A stretch of 64,000 nt of DNA from Bacillus_BU sp051233475 (GCF_051233475.1 NZ_JBKFGH010000006.1:1-64000); one strand, 5' to 3'. Numbered from the stretch's first letter, positions 16,783 through 26,319 are shown. A program made the numbers and translations. Notes: generated by a model not told the origin, from the sequence alone.

Positions 16783-16946
16783 TTTTTGCTTATTTATAAA
16801 ATTTCTTCACTTGCATATAGGACTTTTGTATAGCCTGTCTTACATTTATATGTTATAAAAGAGAAAAGTGAAATTAATTCTTTGAATCCGTTTTCAGACT
16901 TTAGTAGTAATTGTAAGGATTTTTTTGCCAAAAAGGGGGGACAACT

Positions 16947-17504
16947 ATGAGTTTAAAGCAAAAAAAGTATAATTTTTTTCAACAAGTTAGACGCAAATTT
17001 AAGTTGAATTTTATTAAACTTTTTCGTTCTCCGGGCGGAGCTAAAAAAGTATCATTAGGCTTTGCCATTGGCTTTGGCACTGAAATGATCGTTTTATCAT
17101 CAGTATCACTGATTTATATATTTTTTGTACCCCTTGTTCGTTTAGCTAAAGGCTCGTTACCTGCCGCTATTATTGGAAACGTTATCGGGAAAATAACCTT
17201 CCTTCCCGTTATTCTCATTCCTTTTGCGAAAAAAATAGGGAAGCTTCTCTACCCAATCAAAGTAAAAGTAGGGCACATGCCGTTTTCTTTTTCAAATATA
17301 TTGCACGGGGATTTCCGGGGCTTGATCAATGTCCTTTATGGCGGGATCCATGTATTAATTGGCATGACCATTTTTGGCATTATCCTCGGGGGAATTTCGT
17401 ACTTTATCATTCACTATTTTTACGAAAAAGAAAAAACAAGAAGATTAACAAAGGTTCGTCATAGGCATGCGATTCGCAATAATTTAAATAATAACTATTC
17501 CTAG
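16947..17504 (+). CDS. DUF2062 membrane protein
   Basis: A 185-residue protein with a basic N terminus and three hydrophobic segments. The DUF2062 pattern is visible: FRSPGGAKKVSLGFAIGFG near residue 28, then a LPAAIIGNVIGKITFLPV segment near 75 and a C-terminal membrane helix. The family has no known biochemical role. ATG 16947 follows a strong GGGGGG ribosome site. Monocistronic, with a hairpin immediately after. Confidence 0.8.
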   Translation: MSLKQKKYNFFQQVRRKFKLNFIKLFRSPGGAKKVSLGFAIGFGTEMIVLSSVSLIYIFFVPLVRLAKGSLPAAIIGNVIGKITFLPVILIPFAKKIGKLLYPIKVKVGHMPFSFSNILHGDFRGLINVLYGGIHVLIGMTIFGIILGGISYFIIHYFYEKEKTRRLTKVRHRHAIRNNLNNNYS

Positions 17505-17532
17505 GATAAATTGAACCGTACGGGATTCTAGG

Positions 17533-17560
17533 AACTCGCCAAAAAGGCGAGTTTTCTTTT
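17533..17560 (+). terminator. Terminator of the DUF2062 gene
   Basis: AACTCGCC and GGCGAGTT around AAAAA, then TTTCTTTTTT. Confidence 0.85.
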
Positions 17561-17634
17561 TTACAATATTTTAGATCCTTCTTAAACTTAAGCGCCGATG
17601 AAAATACTTAGGAGTTACCGATTTCAAAAATATA

Positions 17635-18066
17635 TTATTTATCTTCTAAATGTAATAAGTCGCTTTGTAATTCGTTTTGAGACGAATAGCCAGTTTGAAT
17701 AATATCATCTTTATTACGAACGAAATATGTGTACTCCACTTCTGGTTCATTATCAAATATTACACCTATGGAGTATGGACTCATACTCTCATATCCGTCC
17801 TCACGATGAGGCACAGTCCAAAATTCCCAAGTCTCCTTTGGGTACTCTTGTTCCAAATACATCTGTAAATAACCTACTTTATTTTCAATTTGCAAATCAA
17901 TCCAGTAAGGCCGTACCACATAAAAGATACTAAAAGAAATCAGATAAACAATAGCCAATCCCTGAATAACTTTCCTCCATTTTCCTTTCAAAACGAAAGA
18001 AACAGATAGAATAGCGAGTAAAATCCCACCAGCTATTATCAATTCAATTAATTCAATTGGATGCAT
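17635..18066 (-). CDS. Hypothetical membrane protein
   Basis: A 143-residue protein not recognised as a known family. It has two N-terminal transmembrane segments (about residues 6-25 and 35-53) and a soluble, acidic C-terminal domain facing outward or inward. ATG 18066 is preferred to GTG 18075 because AAGGGG is correctly spaced to it. It follows no operon partner; the DUF2062 gene converges on it. Confidence 0.7.
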   Translation of the reverse strand: MHPIELIELIIAGGILLAILSVSFVLKGKWRKVIQGLAIVYLISFSIFYVVRPYWIDLQIENKVGYLQMYLEQEYPKETWEFWTVPHREDGYESMSPYSIGVIFDNEPEVEYTYFVRNKDDIIQTGYSSQNELQSDLLHLEDK

Positions 18067-18200
18067 TGAATCCACCCCTTTTTTTAGATATTCGTTGGTT
18101 TTTTATTTATAACAATGAAACCTTCACTCTGTAGCATAAGTATAACAACAAAAATAGGATGCGAATCACCCTTTTCAACAAAGTGGACTCATTATGGCTT

Positions 18201-19571
18201 TTATTTTAAGAACAGCTTAATTTTATTAACCCCGTTCTTAACATTCGGATACCGAAACGGAATATCGAATAATGTGGTTTGCTTTAGAACGCTCTTACCG
18301 TGCGAAAACGTGTCGAAGCTGCCTTTTCCATGATAGGCGCCAATTCCGCTTGACCCGACTCCGCCGAAGGGCAGGTGAGGGGAGCCAAGGTGATAGACGG
18401 TATCATTAATGCATCCACCTCCGAAGGAAATACGATTTAGTACTTCCTCCTGAATGGCGCGGCTTTCGGAAAATATATAGAGTGCGAGGGGATTAGGGTG
18501 CTTGTGAATTCCCTCAATGGCTTCTGTTAGCTCGCTGTACTCCAGCACCGGCAGGATCGGGCCAAAAATCTCATCTTGCATAACAGGATCTTCCCATGTG
18601 ATGTTCGTAAGCACGGTTGGCTCGATCACAAATCCATTCTCCATTGTTTTTCCGCCTGTAAAAATTTCTCCATTATCCAAAAAAGAGCACAATCTGTTAT
18701 AATGCTTTTCGCTGACAATATGAGTATAGTCCTCGTTATTAAGTGGATGTTCTCCGTATAGCTCATGAATCGCTACCTTTAGGGCAGTCAAAAAGTCATG
18801 TTTAATCGATTGGTGAATATACAAGTAATCCGGTGCCACGCACGTTTGACCCGCATTTATATACTTCCCCCAGGCTATTCGTTTTGCGGCCAACTTTATA
18901 TTGGCATCCTCATGAACAATGCAGGGGCTTTTTCCGCCTAATTCCAAGGTTACCGGGGTTAAATGTTTGGAAGCAGCCTCCATAATGATCTTTCCGACAG
19001 GAACACTTCCAGTAAAAAAGATATAATCAAATTTTTCATTTAGCAGGGCTTGGCTTGTTTCCACCCCACCTTGGAAGACAACAATATATTCTTCTGGAAA
19101 GATGTCTTGGATTAGTCTGCCTAGAACCTCTGATGTTTTCGGTGTTAGTTCTGAAGGTTTGATTACTGCACAGTTCCCAGCGGCAATGGCCCCAATTAAA
19201 GGAGCTATTGCTAATTGAAACGGATAATTCCAAGGCGAGATAATCAGAGACACACCATAGGGTTCCGGATAAATGTAACTTGTTGAGCCGAAGTGAGTAA
19301 TCGGAGTTTTTACCCTTTTGGGTTTTACCCATGAGCGTAAATGGCGGGTGGTGAAACGTATTTCTTCAAGGATTATCCCAACTTCAGTCGTATATGCTTC
19401 AAATTCCGATTTATTTAAATCCACTTTTAACGCTTCGATAAGCTGTTTTTCATTTGTTTTGATAGCCGTTCTTAACTTTTGCAGCGCATCCAGGCGGAAA
19501 GCTATATCCTTTGTCTTGTCAGTGCGGAAAAACGCTTTTTGTTTTTTTATAAGCGCTTGTATTGTATTCAT
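18201..19571 (-). CDS. Aldehyde dehydrogenase, class 3-like (YwdH type)
   Basis: An NAD(P)-dependent aldehyde dehydrogenase of 456 residues, short like the ALDH3 class. The cofactor site ISPWNYPFQL is near residue 110, FFTGSVPVGK near 185, the catalytic base in LELGGKSP near 208, and the catalytic Cys in AGQTCVAPDY near 243. The C-terminal stretch RYPN...KLFLK is typical of fatty-aldehyde enzymes. Substrate range cannot be fixed; medium or long aldehydes are likely. The gene stands alone. Confidence 0.88.
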   Translation of the reverse strand: MNTIQALIKKQKAFFRTDKTKDIAFRLDALQKLRTAIKTNEKQLIEALKVDLNKSEFEAYTTEVGIILEEIRFTTRHLRSWVKPKRVKTPITHFGSTSYIYPEPYGVSLIISPWNYPFQLAIAPLIGAIAAGNCAVIKPSELTPKTSEVLGRLIQDIFPEEYIVVFQGGVETSQALLNEKFDYIFFTGSVPVGKIIMEAASKHLTPVTLELGGKSPCIVHEDANIKLAAKRIAWGKYINAGQTCVAPDYLYIHQSIKHDFLTALKVAIHELYGEHPLNNEDYTHIVSEKHYNRLCSFLDNGEIFTGGKTMENGFVIEPTVLTNITWEDPVMQDEIFGPILPVLEYSELTEAIEGIHKHPNPLALYIFSESRAIQEEVLNRISFGGGCINDTVYHLGSPHLPFGGVGSSGIGAYHGKGSFDTFSHGKSVLKQTTLFDIPFRYPNVKNGVNKIKLFLK

Positions 19572-19664
19572 ACGATTCCTACTTTCGTAAAAGATTCATC
19601 GATTTGATTATCCCATATTAACACCTTCATCCAAAGTTATAAGTTGGTACGATTTTCATTTGAC

Positions 19665-19798
19665 TAAAGTGTTACCGAAAAATTTTAACTAATAGCCTTT
19701 TATTGGTGTAAGAAACTGCAATAGGATCGGGGGAAATTGTAACCAATCGCCCTTATTAGTGTAAGAAACCGAAAATGATTACGGGAAATGGGTGACAA
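19665..19798. repeat. 53-bp direct repeat, about two and a third units
   Basis: TTATTGGTGTAAGAAAC at 19700 recurs as TTATTAGTGTAAGAAAC at 19753, with similar flanks (GGGAAAT...GTAAC / GGGAAATGGGTGAC) before and after each. A partial third unit begins near 19665. No ORF covers it. Confidence 0.6.
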
Positions 19799-19810
19799 TT
19801 AACTCTAAAA

Positions 19811-19838
19811 CAAAAAAAAAACCAACAATAGTTGGTTT
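19811..19838 (-). terminator. Terminator of the nag operon
   Basis: On the minus strand AAACCAAC and GTTGGTTT form a hairpin followed by ten T residues, just after the SIS-domain gene. Confidence 0.85.
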
Positions 19839-19844
19839 CTAAGC

Positions 19845-20582
19845 TTAGCCTTCTAGAAGTGGAATTCTCTCTTTGTATTGCTCAATTAGTGCTCGGTTAT
19901 GTTGTTCCGCTCCATCCGCATTTCCGCTCTTAAAGATGGGCGGTTTAACGTTATTTTCAAGCATGATATTGACCGCTTCGACGATGATTCCATTAACGAT
20001 TGCTGTCCCGACTACGGTTGAGCCAGAGCCGAAAGGAATGTTTAATGACTCGTGCTTCATCAACGCATCTCCAACGAGAATATGATTATCAATGGTTAGA
20101 TCAGCAGAGTGATGAAGAAATTTCCCGTTTTTATGTCTAGAAGAAACATGCTTTGCATAAATAGGGGAGGTGATGGCAATTACGAAAGCACCTTTGCTTT
20201 TTGTGATTTCGGCCACATCAATTGGAACAGGATTTCTCCCTGAAGTGGATGCAACAATGACAATATCACCAGTATCGATTGCAATGTTTTCCATAAACTG
20301 ATGTGCATAATCATTTTGTTGTTCCAATTGCGAAGAGCGTACAGCTCCTTTATGGAGCATCAACTCGTCAATTAATATGGGGTTAATCGGTGCAAGTCCA
20401 CCCGCGCGGTAAAATAATTCCTCACCAAATATATGAGAATGACCGCAGCCAAACACATGCACAATCCCATTGTGTTGAATACAATCGGCTACTTTTGCCG
20501 CGGCCATTTTGAGGTTTTCCTTTTCATCCTTAGCTATGGTGGTTAATAATTCTTGGAGTTTATCAAAATAAAGGTTAAACAA
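19845..20582 (-). CDS. SIS-domain sugar-phosphate-binding protein (UPF0309)
   Basis: A 245-residue protein with one sugar isomerase (SIS) domain: GIVHVFGCGHSHIFGEE near residue 39 and VIVASTSGRNPVPID near 107, the usual phosphosugar-binding Ser/Thr loops. It belongs to the UPF0309 group often found with amino sugar genes, and relates distantly to MurNAc-6-phosphate etherase and glucosamine-6-phosphate isomerases. TTG 20582 has GGAGG seven bases upstream. As last gene of the nag operon it probably handles a phosphorylated amino sugar, but the reaction is unproven. Confidence 0.85.
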   Translation of the reverse strand: MFNLYFDKLQELLTTIAKDEKENLKMAAAKVADCIQHNGIVHVFGCGHSHIFGEELFYRAGGLAPINPILIDELMLHKGAVRSSQLEQQNDYAHQFMENIAIDTGDIVIVASTSGRNPVPIDVAEITKSKGAFVIAITSPIYAKHVSSRHKNGKFLHHSADLTIDNHILVGDALMKHESLNIPFGSGSTVVGTAIVNGIIVEAVNIMLENNVKPPIFKSGNADGAEQHNRALIEQYKERIPLLEG

Positions 20583-20608
20583 GGGATTACCTCCATATGA
20601 ATTTCCTG

Positions 20609-21331
20609 TTATCGCTTCATCTGTATCATGAATTTATAGCGGTCGGCACGATAGGCTGATTTTACAAATTCAACCGGGGTTCCATCATGAAGAAACGTGT
20701 TTCGTTGAATCAGCATGACGGGAGCCCCTTTGTTTATGTTTAAATAATTGGCTTCACTTTGAGTGGCAATGGATGATTCAATTACCTGCGCTGCATGATC
20801 AATTCTTAAGTTCAACCGATCTTCAATGTACGTGTATAATGATTGATTCACAATTTCCTCTGTGAGCCCTTTAATAAGGTTGGCTGAAATATAATTGGTT
20901 TCCAAGGCCATCGGTACACCATCAGCTAAGCGGATCCGTTTTATTTCGTACACAGGTCCATATTCTTGGATCGACAACTGACTTGCAATTTGACTGGTGG
21001 CAGGAATAATTTCAAAATGGATTAATTGGCTTCCAGGCTCAAAACCTCGCGCTTTCATATCTTCGGTGAAGCTTGTTAAGCCTTGGAGAGCTTGTTCAAT
21101 TTTTCGTTCAGCGACAAACGTTCCTTTCCCTTGTAACCGATGTAAATATCCTTCGTTTACGAGCTGGGTAAAGGCTTGTCTTACGGTCATTCGGCTAATT
21201 TGGTATTTTTCAGCATATTCTCTTTCGGCAGGCAATGCGTCTCCAGGACGCAACTCACCCTTTTCAATTAACTCTTTAATATGCTCTTCAAGCTGATAAT
21301 AAAGTGGAATGGGGGAATTTTTATCAATCAT
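20609..21331 (-). CDS. nagR: NagR/YvoA, GntR-family (HutC) repressor
   Basis: The GlcNAc regulon repressor, 240 residues. The N-terminal winged helix (GDALPAEREYAEKYQISRMTVRQAF in pieces) is followed by a UTRA effector domain from about residue 85, which in B. subtilis binds glucosamine-6-P or GlcNAc-6-P and releases DNA. Two dre-type sites with the known NagR half-sequence TGGTATAGAC lie in the nagA-nagP intergenic region, supporting the assignment strongly. Confidence 0.92.
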   Translation of the reverse strand: MIDKNSPIPLYYQLEEHIKELIEKGELRPGDALPAEREYAEKYQISRMTVRQAFTQLVNEGYLHRLQGKGTFVAERKIEQALQGLTSFTEDMKARGFEPGSQLIHFEIIPATSQIASQLSIQEYGPVYEIKRIRLADGVPMALETNYISANLIKGLTEEIVNQSLYTYIEDRLNLRIDHAAQVIESSIATQSEANYLNINKGAPVMLIQRNTFLHDGTPVEFVKSAYRADRYKFMIQMKR

Positions 21332-21401
21332 TCTCCTCTTACTGCACCTTTCTAGAAGAAATTAGACAGTGGCAGAATCTGAACGAATAGCTTTCATAGG
21401 A

Positions 21402-22142
21402 CTATTTACAATGAACCTTTAGCCCGGCTACTGCCGCTTTATCTGCAATAATTGTAACATATGGATGGTTTTTCAAAACAGATGCAGGAAAACTTTCCTG
21501 AACACCTGCACTTAACAGCTTTGACAATGCCTCGCTTTTGTTTTCTCCGGAAACAAGAAGAATGATTTCTTTACTTTTCATTATCGTGGAAATTCCCATT
21601 GTAATCGCTTTTGTAGGAACATCCTCCAACCGGTTAAAGTATCTTGCGTTTGCCTTAATCGTCGATGGTGCTAAGTTTACGATATGAGTTGTGGAAGTGA
21701 ACGAAGTTCCAGGCTCATTGAAACCGATATGCCCATTGCTGCCAATCCCAAGAATTTGGAGGTCAATCCCACCATGTTTTGAAATTAACTCCTCGAATCG
21801 TGTGCATTCTTTTTGGTAATCCTCGACATTACCATGAGGGACATGGGTGTTTTTTTTATTAATATCGATATGATTAAACAGCTGTTCATTCATGAAATAA
21901 CGGTAGCTATTCTTATTTTCCGGTGAAAGGCCAATATACTCGTCGAGGTTAAAGGTCGTAACATTTTGATAGGATGTTCCATTCTTTTTATGGTCTTCAA
22001 TGATATTTTTATAGGTTCCGATTGGTGTCCCGCCTGTTGCGAGTCCGAGTGTAATTCTCGGAAAATGGCAGACCTTATCAATGATGTATTCAGCTGCTTT
22101 CTGGCTCATTTCCTGATAGTTATTTACTTCGATGATTTTCAT
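21402..22142 (-). CDS. nagB: Glucosamine-6-phosphate deaminase
   Basis: Converts glucosamine 6-phosphate to fructose 6-phosphate and ammonia. The 246-residue enzyme is the short Gram-positive form without the E. coli C-terminal allosteric extension. The motif LGLATGGTPIGTY is near residue 33, the catalytic NLDEYIGL near 65, and the conserved GIGSNGHIGFNEPG near 132. Its ATG overlaps the nagA stop by one base and a strong AAGGAGGAG precedes it. Confidence 0.95.
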   Translation of the reverse strand: MKIIEVNNYQEMSQKAAEYIIDKVCHFPRITLGLATGGTPIGTYKNIIEDHKKNGTSYQNVTTFNLDEYIGLSPENKNSYRYFMNEQLFNHIDINKKNTHVPHGNVEDYQKECTRFEELISKHGGIDLQILGIGSNGHIGFNEPGTSFTSTTHIVNLAPSTIKANARYFNRLEDVPTKAITMGISTIMKSKEIILLVSGENKSEALSKLLSAGVQESFPASVLKNHPYVTIIADKAAVAGLKVHCK

Positions 22143-23350
22143 TATGGGTTCTCCTCCTTTTTATAAGCAACAGCGCCTCGGCAAATCGTCATCACCACTT
22201 CTAAATTGTCATCAAGAATAGCAATGTCAGCGTCTTTTCCAACCGATATGCTTCCTTTTCGATCAAAAACATTTAATTGCTTGGCGGGATTTCCAGATGC
22301 CATTTCAATCGCTTCTTCAAGTGAACATCCTGTATAGGCGATCATATTTTTAACGGCTTGGCCCATTTTCAAAATACTTCCAGCTAAGGTTCCGTCGATG
22401 AGTTCGGCTCTGCCATCCTTCACCGTCACTTCTTGTCCGCCAAGATCATATTTCCCGTTTTTTAAGCACTTTGCACGCATCGAATCGGTTATTAACATTA
22501 ATCCTTCACTTCGTTTTAGTTTGTAAGCAATCTCAACTATTTCTGGACGAACATGAACTCCATCAACGATGATTTCAGCCATTAGCTCATCTCGTAAAAA
22601 GGCTGCACCAACGACTCCTGGTTCACGGTGGTGTAATCCACTCATTTGATTATAGAGATGGGTTACATGAGTTGCCCCTGCATGAATCGCTTCATTTACT
22701 TCTTCATAAGCTGCTTCTGAGTGGCCAATTGAGGCGATGATATGATTCGCCTTTAAAAATTGAATCAGTTCGATGCCACCTGGTTGTTCTGGTGCTAATG
22801 TAACCAATTTAATCATTCCATTAGCTAATTCTTGCCATCGTTTAAATAAAGCTAAATTAGGATCGATGATATGCGGAATGGGTTGTGCCCCAGCCATTTT
22901 GGGATTTACAAAAGGTCCTTCAAGATGAATCCCAAGTATTTCGGCGTTTCCCTGTGGTGCTTGTTTCCCAATGTAATCACCAGCATTGATTAAAGCCTGT
23001 TCAATATGTTTGATATCTTGAGTCATCGTTGTGGCTAGGAAGCTGGTTGTGCCTTCTTTAGGAAGGGAGGTCACCATCGTGTCAAGTGCATCCTGCGTTC
23101 CATCCATTGTATCAGCACCGTTTACGCCATGGATATGAACATCAATTAAACCAGGAATGGCTTTATAATGAGAGGGAAGCTCAACTATTTCCCATTGATC
23201 ATTATTTAAAGGCCCAAGCTCCGAAACGTTTCCCAGCTCATCTATTTTTTGATCTTTCATTTTTATATAGCCATTTTCAAGGATTTTACCTTCTGAATAA
23301 ATATGAATACCCTTTAGCAAAATAGGATTAACTTGCGGAGTCATCTTCAT
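22142..23350 (-). CDS. nagA: N-acetylglucosamine-6-phosphate deacetylase
   Basis: Removes acetate from GlcNAc-6-P. The 402-residue amidohydrolase shows the HxH-like metal motif IDVHIHGVNGADTMDG near residue 70, a metal-binding Glu in GIHLEGPFVNP near 140, GHSEA near 207, THLYNQMS near 225 and the catalytic Asp in LITDSMRA near 286. First gene of the nagA-nagB-nagR-SIS operon. The start may be ATG 23350 or the second ATG at 23344; ribosome-site spacing slightly favours the latter. Confidence 0.95.
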   Translation of the reverse strand: MKMTPQVNPILLKGIHIYSEGKILENGYIKMKDQKIDELGNVSELGPLNNDQWEIVELPSHYKAIPGLIDVHIHGVNGADTMDGTQDALDTMVTSLPKEGTTSFLATTMTQDIKHIEQALINAGDYIGKQAPQGNAEILGIHLEGPFVNPKMAGAQPIPHIIDPNLALFKRWQELANGMIKLVTLAPEQPGGIELIQFLKANHIIASIGHSEAAYEEVNEAIHAGATHVTHLYNQMSGLHHREPGVVGAAFLRDELMAEIIVDGVHVRPEIVEIAYKLKRSEGLMLITDSMRAKCLKNGKYDLGGQEVTVKDGRAELIDGTLAGSILKMGQAVKNMIAYTGCSLEEAIEMASGNPAKQLNVFDRKGSISVGKDADIAILDDNLEVVMTICRGAVAYKKEENP

Positions 23351-23374
23351 TACATCCTTTCAAGTGATACCTTC

Positions 23375-23413
23375 ATATTAGCATCACCTATTTCTAGTTG
23401 TCTATACCAATTT
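23375..23413 (-). promoter_or_regulatory. nagA promoter and NagR (dre) site
   Basis: On the minus strand ATTGGTATAGACAACTAG forms a dre-like NagR operator (about 23393-23413). TAGACA inside it acts as -35, 18 bases before TAATAT (23375-23380). Confidence 0.8.
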
Positions 23414-23513
23414 GTGTTTTATAAGTGATGGTAGGTTTGTTTTTAAAATAAAAAACCTTGTTGTTATAAGGTTAAGACGAATTTTAATGATATCCCGTTC
23501 AAAAAAAATAAAA

Positions 23514-23550
23514 ATTGGTATAGACATCTATAATTATTCGGTGGTATAGT
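23514..23550 (+). promoter_or_regulatory. nagP promoter and NagR (dre) site
   Basis: ATTGGTATAGACATCTA (23514-23530) is the second NagR site. TAGACA (23521-23526) and TATAGT (23545-23550), 18 bases apart, form the promoter; TGGTATAG at 23543 may be a further half-site. The layout mirrors that of the nagA promoter. Confidence 0.8.
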
Positions 23551-23558
23551 TGCTCTAG

Positions 23559-23572
23559 GAAAAGCGCTTTCA
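23559..23572 (-). promoter_or_regulatory. CcpA cre site of nagP
   Basis: TGAAAGCGCTTTTC on the minus strand fits the consensus TGAAARCGYTTWNN exactly. It lies just downstream of the start region of nagP transcription, so CcpA should repress by blocking. Confidence 0.75.
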
Positions 23573-23606
23573 CCCATGATTAACATCGAAAAGGAGAGAA
23601 TACACT

Positions 23607-24980
23607 ATGTTAGGTTTTTTACAGCGAATCGGAAAAGCGTTGATGCTGCCAATAGCCGTGCTGCCAGCTGCAGGGCTGTTGCTCCGTTTTGGACAGCCGG
23701 ATTTATTAGATATCCCGTTTATTGCGAATGCCGGGAATGCCATTTTTGCAAACTTAGCGTTAATTTTTGCGATTGGAGTAGCGATGGGGTTTGCCAAAGA
23801 TAATAATGGTGCTGCAGCCTTATCAGGGGCAATTGGCTATTTAGTTTTAACAGAAGGAACAAAGGCTTTAGATAAAGACATTAACATGGGCGTATTAGGG
23901 GGAATTATCGCCGGGATCATTGCCGGATTGCTTTACAATCGTTACCATGACAAGAAATTACCTGAGTGGCTAGGTTTTTTTAGTGGACGCCGCTTTGTTC
24001 CGATTGTGACCTCAGTCGCAATGGTTATTTTAGCAGGAATCGCTGGCTTTGTTTGGCCACCAATTCAGGATGCCATCAATGGCCTTGGAAACTGGATTAT
24101 TGGCCTTGGTGCAATCGGCTCTGGGATATTTGGGTTATTGAACCGATTGCTTATTCCGTTAGGATTACACCATGTTTTAAATAGTTTGTTCTGGTTTCAA
24201 TTTGGAGAATACGCAGGAAAAGCGGGGGATATTGCCCGTTTCTTTGCAGGGGACCCAACTGCCGGCGGCTATATGACAGGGTTCTTCCCAATCATGATGT
24301 TTGGACTTCCTGCTGCTGCGTTTGCGATTATTGCCTCTGCTAAGCCGGAAAAAAGAAAAGCAGTATCAGGGATGTTCATTGGCCTGGCACTAACATCTTT
24401 CCTTACGGGGATTACTGAACCAATTGAATTTTCCTTTATGTTTGTCGCACCATTATTATATGGGGTACACGCTGTTCTAACTGGATTGTCGATGGTGGTT
24501 ACATCGACGCTGGGTATTCGCGATGGATTTACTTTTTCTGCTGGCGCCATTGATTATTTATTAAACTTTAACATTGCGGAAAAACCGTTATTGTTATTAT
24601 TGGTGGGTTTAGTTTACGCGGTTGTTTATTTTGCAATTTTTTATACTTTAATTAAAACGTTTAATATTAAAACACCAGGTCGTGAAGACGATGAAGAAAT
24701 TCTTGCCGAGCCATCAACATTAAGTAATGGGGCAAAGGATAAATACGATGCAATGGCTGAACATTTTATCCAAGATATTGGAGGGAAAGACAATATTATT
24801 TCGATTGATAATTGCGCGACCCGGCTTAGATTAAATATTGTCGATATGGAGAAAGTGAACGACTCAGCTTTAAAAGCACATGGTGCAAAGGGAATTATGA
24901 AATTGAACAAAACTAACCTACAAATTGTGGTCGGAACAGACGTTGAATTTGTAGCCGATGCTATGAAAAAAATAAAATAA
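23607..24980 (+). CDS. nagP: PTS N-acetylglucosamine-specific EIICB component
   Basis: Imports and phosphorylates GlcNAc using phosphoenolpyruvate through HPr. The 457-residue protein has an N-terminal EIIC membrane domain (starting FLQRIGKALMLPIAVLPAAG, with GLHHVLNSLFWFQFGEYAG near 190 and GITEPIEFSFMF near 270) and a C-terminal EIIB domain from about residue 380 with the phosphorylated Cys in DNCATRLRL. No EIIA domain is attached, so a general EIIA (as on the glucose enzyme) must serve it. Divergent from the nag catabolic operon and under the same NagR sites. Confidence 0.95.
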   Translation: MLGFLQRIGKALMLPIAVLPAAGLLLRFGQPDLLDIPFIANAGNAIFANLALIFAIGVAMGFAKDNNGAAALSGAIGYLVLTEGTKALDKDINMGVLGGIIAGIIAGLLYNRYHDKKLPEWLGFFSGRRFVPIVTSVAMVILAGIAGFVWPPIQDAINGLGNWIIGLGAIGSGIFGLLNRLLIPLGLHHVLNSLFWFQFGEYAGKAGDIARFFAGDPTAGGYMTGFFPIMMFGLPAAAFAIIASAKPEKRKAVSGMFIGLALTSFLTGITEPIEFSFMFVAPLLYGVHAVLTGLSMVVTSTLGIRDGFTFSAGAIDYLLNFNIAEKPLLLLLVGLVYAVVYFAIFYTLIKTFNIKTPGREDDEEILAEPSTLSNGAKDKYDAMAEHFIQDIGGKDNIISIDNCATRLRLNIVDMEKVNDSALKAHGAKGIMKLNKTNLQIVVGTDVEFVADAMKKIK

Positions 24981-24985
24981 AGCTT

Positions 24986-25022
24986 AAAAAGGATCACTCA
25001 ATACCTAGGAGTGATCCTTTTT
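24986..25022. terminator. Bidirectional terminator, nagP / lrgB-like gene
   Basis: AAAAAGGATCACTC and GAGTGATCCTTTTT form a perfect stem between convergent genes. Confidence 0.9.
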
Positions 25023-25024
25023 CT

Positions 25025-25714
25025 TCATAAGATATAGATGAGTAAAGGAGCTAATACGGATAAAAATAAGGCTGATGTAGTCATGGCTACATTCCCCATT
25101 GCGCCCTCTTCTTCTCCCCAAATGCGCGACCGGTTTGCTCCGAGTAGTTGTGCTGAGGTACCCATTGCTAATCCTTTAGCAGATTTGCTCTTTATCCCGA
25201 ATTGTTTTAGTAAGTTAGGACCAATCATCACGGAAATAAGAGCGGACAAAATGACGAAAATAATCGTAGTGGACGAAATTCCTCCAAGGTCACTCGATAT
25301 CGTCAACGCAATCGGCAGAGTAACCGATCTTGGAATCAATGATAATAACAGCTGTTGTTTTAAATGGAAAATTTGCGACAAAGCTAACACCACGATCACA
25401 CCCGTTGCCGTTCCGCAAAAAACACCGGCAAGAATCTTCTTGTAGTTTTTCTTTAAAAACGCCCATTGTTTGTAGAGTGGCACAGCTAACGCTACAACGG
25501 CAAGTTGTAAGAACTGATTAAACACAACATTGACCGAATTAAACGTATCCTCATGGATGTGGAGTAGAAGCAACAATAAGGTAAGAAGAACGGAGGCCGT
25601 GTATAAAGGATTAAGCCAACCTTTTTTATACTTCCGATACAGCTTTAAACTGAAAAAGTAACAGGCTGCGGTAAGAAGGATACAAAAAACAACCTTTATG
25701 ATAAATAGGATCAT
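25025..25714 (-). CDS. LrgB/CidB family membrane protein
   Basis: An integral membrane protein of 229 residues. The LrgB signature LIPRSVTLPIALTIS with a following DLGG lies near residue 127-145, and GTSAQLLGANR near 185. Members pair with a small LrgA/CidA holin-like partner and influence murein hydrolase activity, or in Bacillus transport pyruvate or other overflow metabolites (as PftAB/YsbAB). The gene overlaps its LrgA-type neighbour by four bases. Which of these roles applies is not decidable here. Confidence 0.87.
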   Translation of the reverse strand: MILFIIKVVFCILLTAACYFFSLKLYRKYKKGWLNPLYTASVLLTLLLLLLHIHEDTFNSVNVVFNQFLQLAVVALAVPLYKQWAFLKKNYKKILAGVFCGTATGVIVVLALSQIFHLKQQLLLSLIPRSVTLPIALTISSDLGGISSTTIIFVILSALISVMIGPNLLKQFGIKSKSAKGLAMGTSAQLLGANRSRIWGEEEGAMGNVAMTTSALFLSVLAPLLIYIL

Positions 25715-26076
25715 TTTGCATTTCTCCTTTTTAATTTTTCATACCACTCAACGGGGATTGCTGTCGCTAACAAGCAGGATATGCTGCTGACAATGATTAT
25801 AATTAGGACGGGCCATTGTAAGACATCAAGAACTTTTGAAGAAATGAACAGACTAACAATTGGTGGAATCAATAGTAATGTAAGATGCTTCAATTGAAAG
25901 GTGGAGGCCTCATCAATCCATTCTAATTTTATGATTCCAGTTAACAGGGAAACAAACAGGAGGATCATCCCAACCACACTGCCCGGCAGCGGAATGTGAA
26001 AAAATGTAACCATTCCATACCCTAAAAGCAAGAAGCCCACAAGGATGAAAAGCTGCAGAAACCATCGTAGTTTCAT
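25711..26076 (-). CDS. LrgA/CidA family holin-like protein
   Basis: A four-segment membrane protein of 121 residues with the LrgA signature (GYGMVTFFHIPLPGSVVGMILLF near residues 19-41, in part). It precedes and overlaps the LrgB-type gene, the standard arrangement. The two probably form a membrane complex. No LytTR-type two-component system is adjacent. Confidence 0.87.
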   Translation of the reverse strand: MKLRWFLQLFILVGFLLLGYGMVTFFHIPLPGSVVGMILLFVSLLTGIIKLEWIDEASTFQLKHLTLLLIPPIVSLFISSKVLDVLQWPVLIIIIVSSISCLLATAIPVEWYEKLKRRNAK

Positions 26077-26319
26077 AGTCCTCGCCCTCCATCCGTTTGA
26101 ATTATAATTTTAGATTAGAGGAGTTAATCTGATAAATCATTCGTTTTGTCAGATAATCTTACAGCTTTTCGGTCGGGTGTTCATAATTTTGAAAGAAAAT
26201 CTTACATTTTGGATTTTGTTTGTGCGGGATTTATTACGAAAAGGGCATTAAATTTCAGTTTATGGAAAGAGTAAACATAAAAATTAAGGTTGTGGCTTGA
26301 GAATTAGGAGGTGTGGTTG

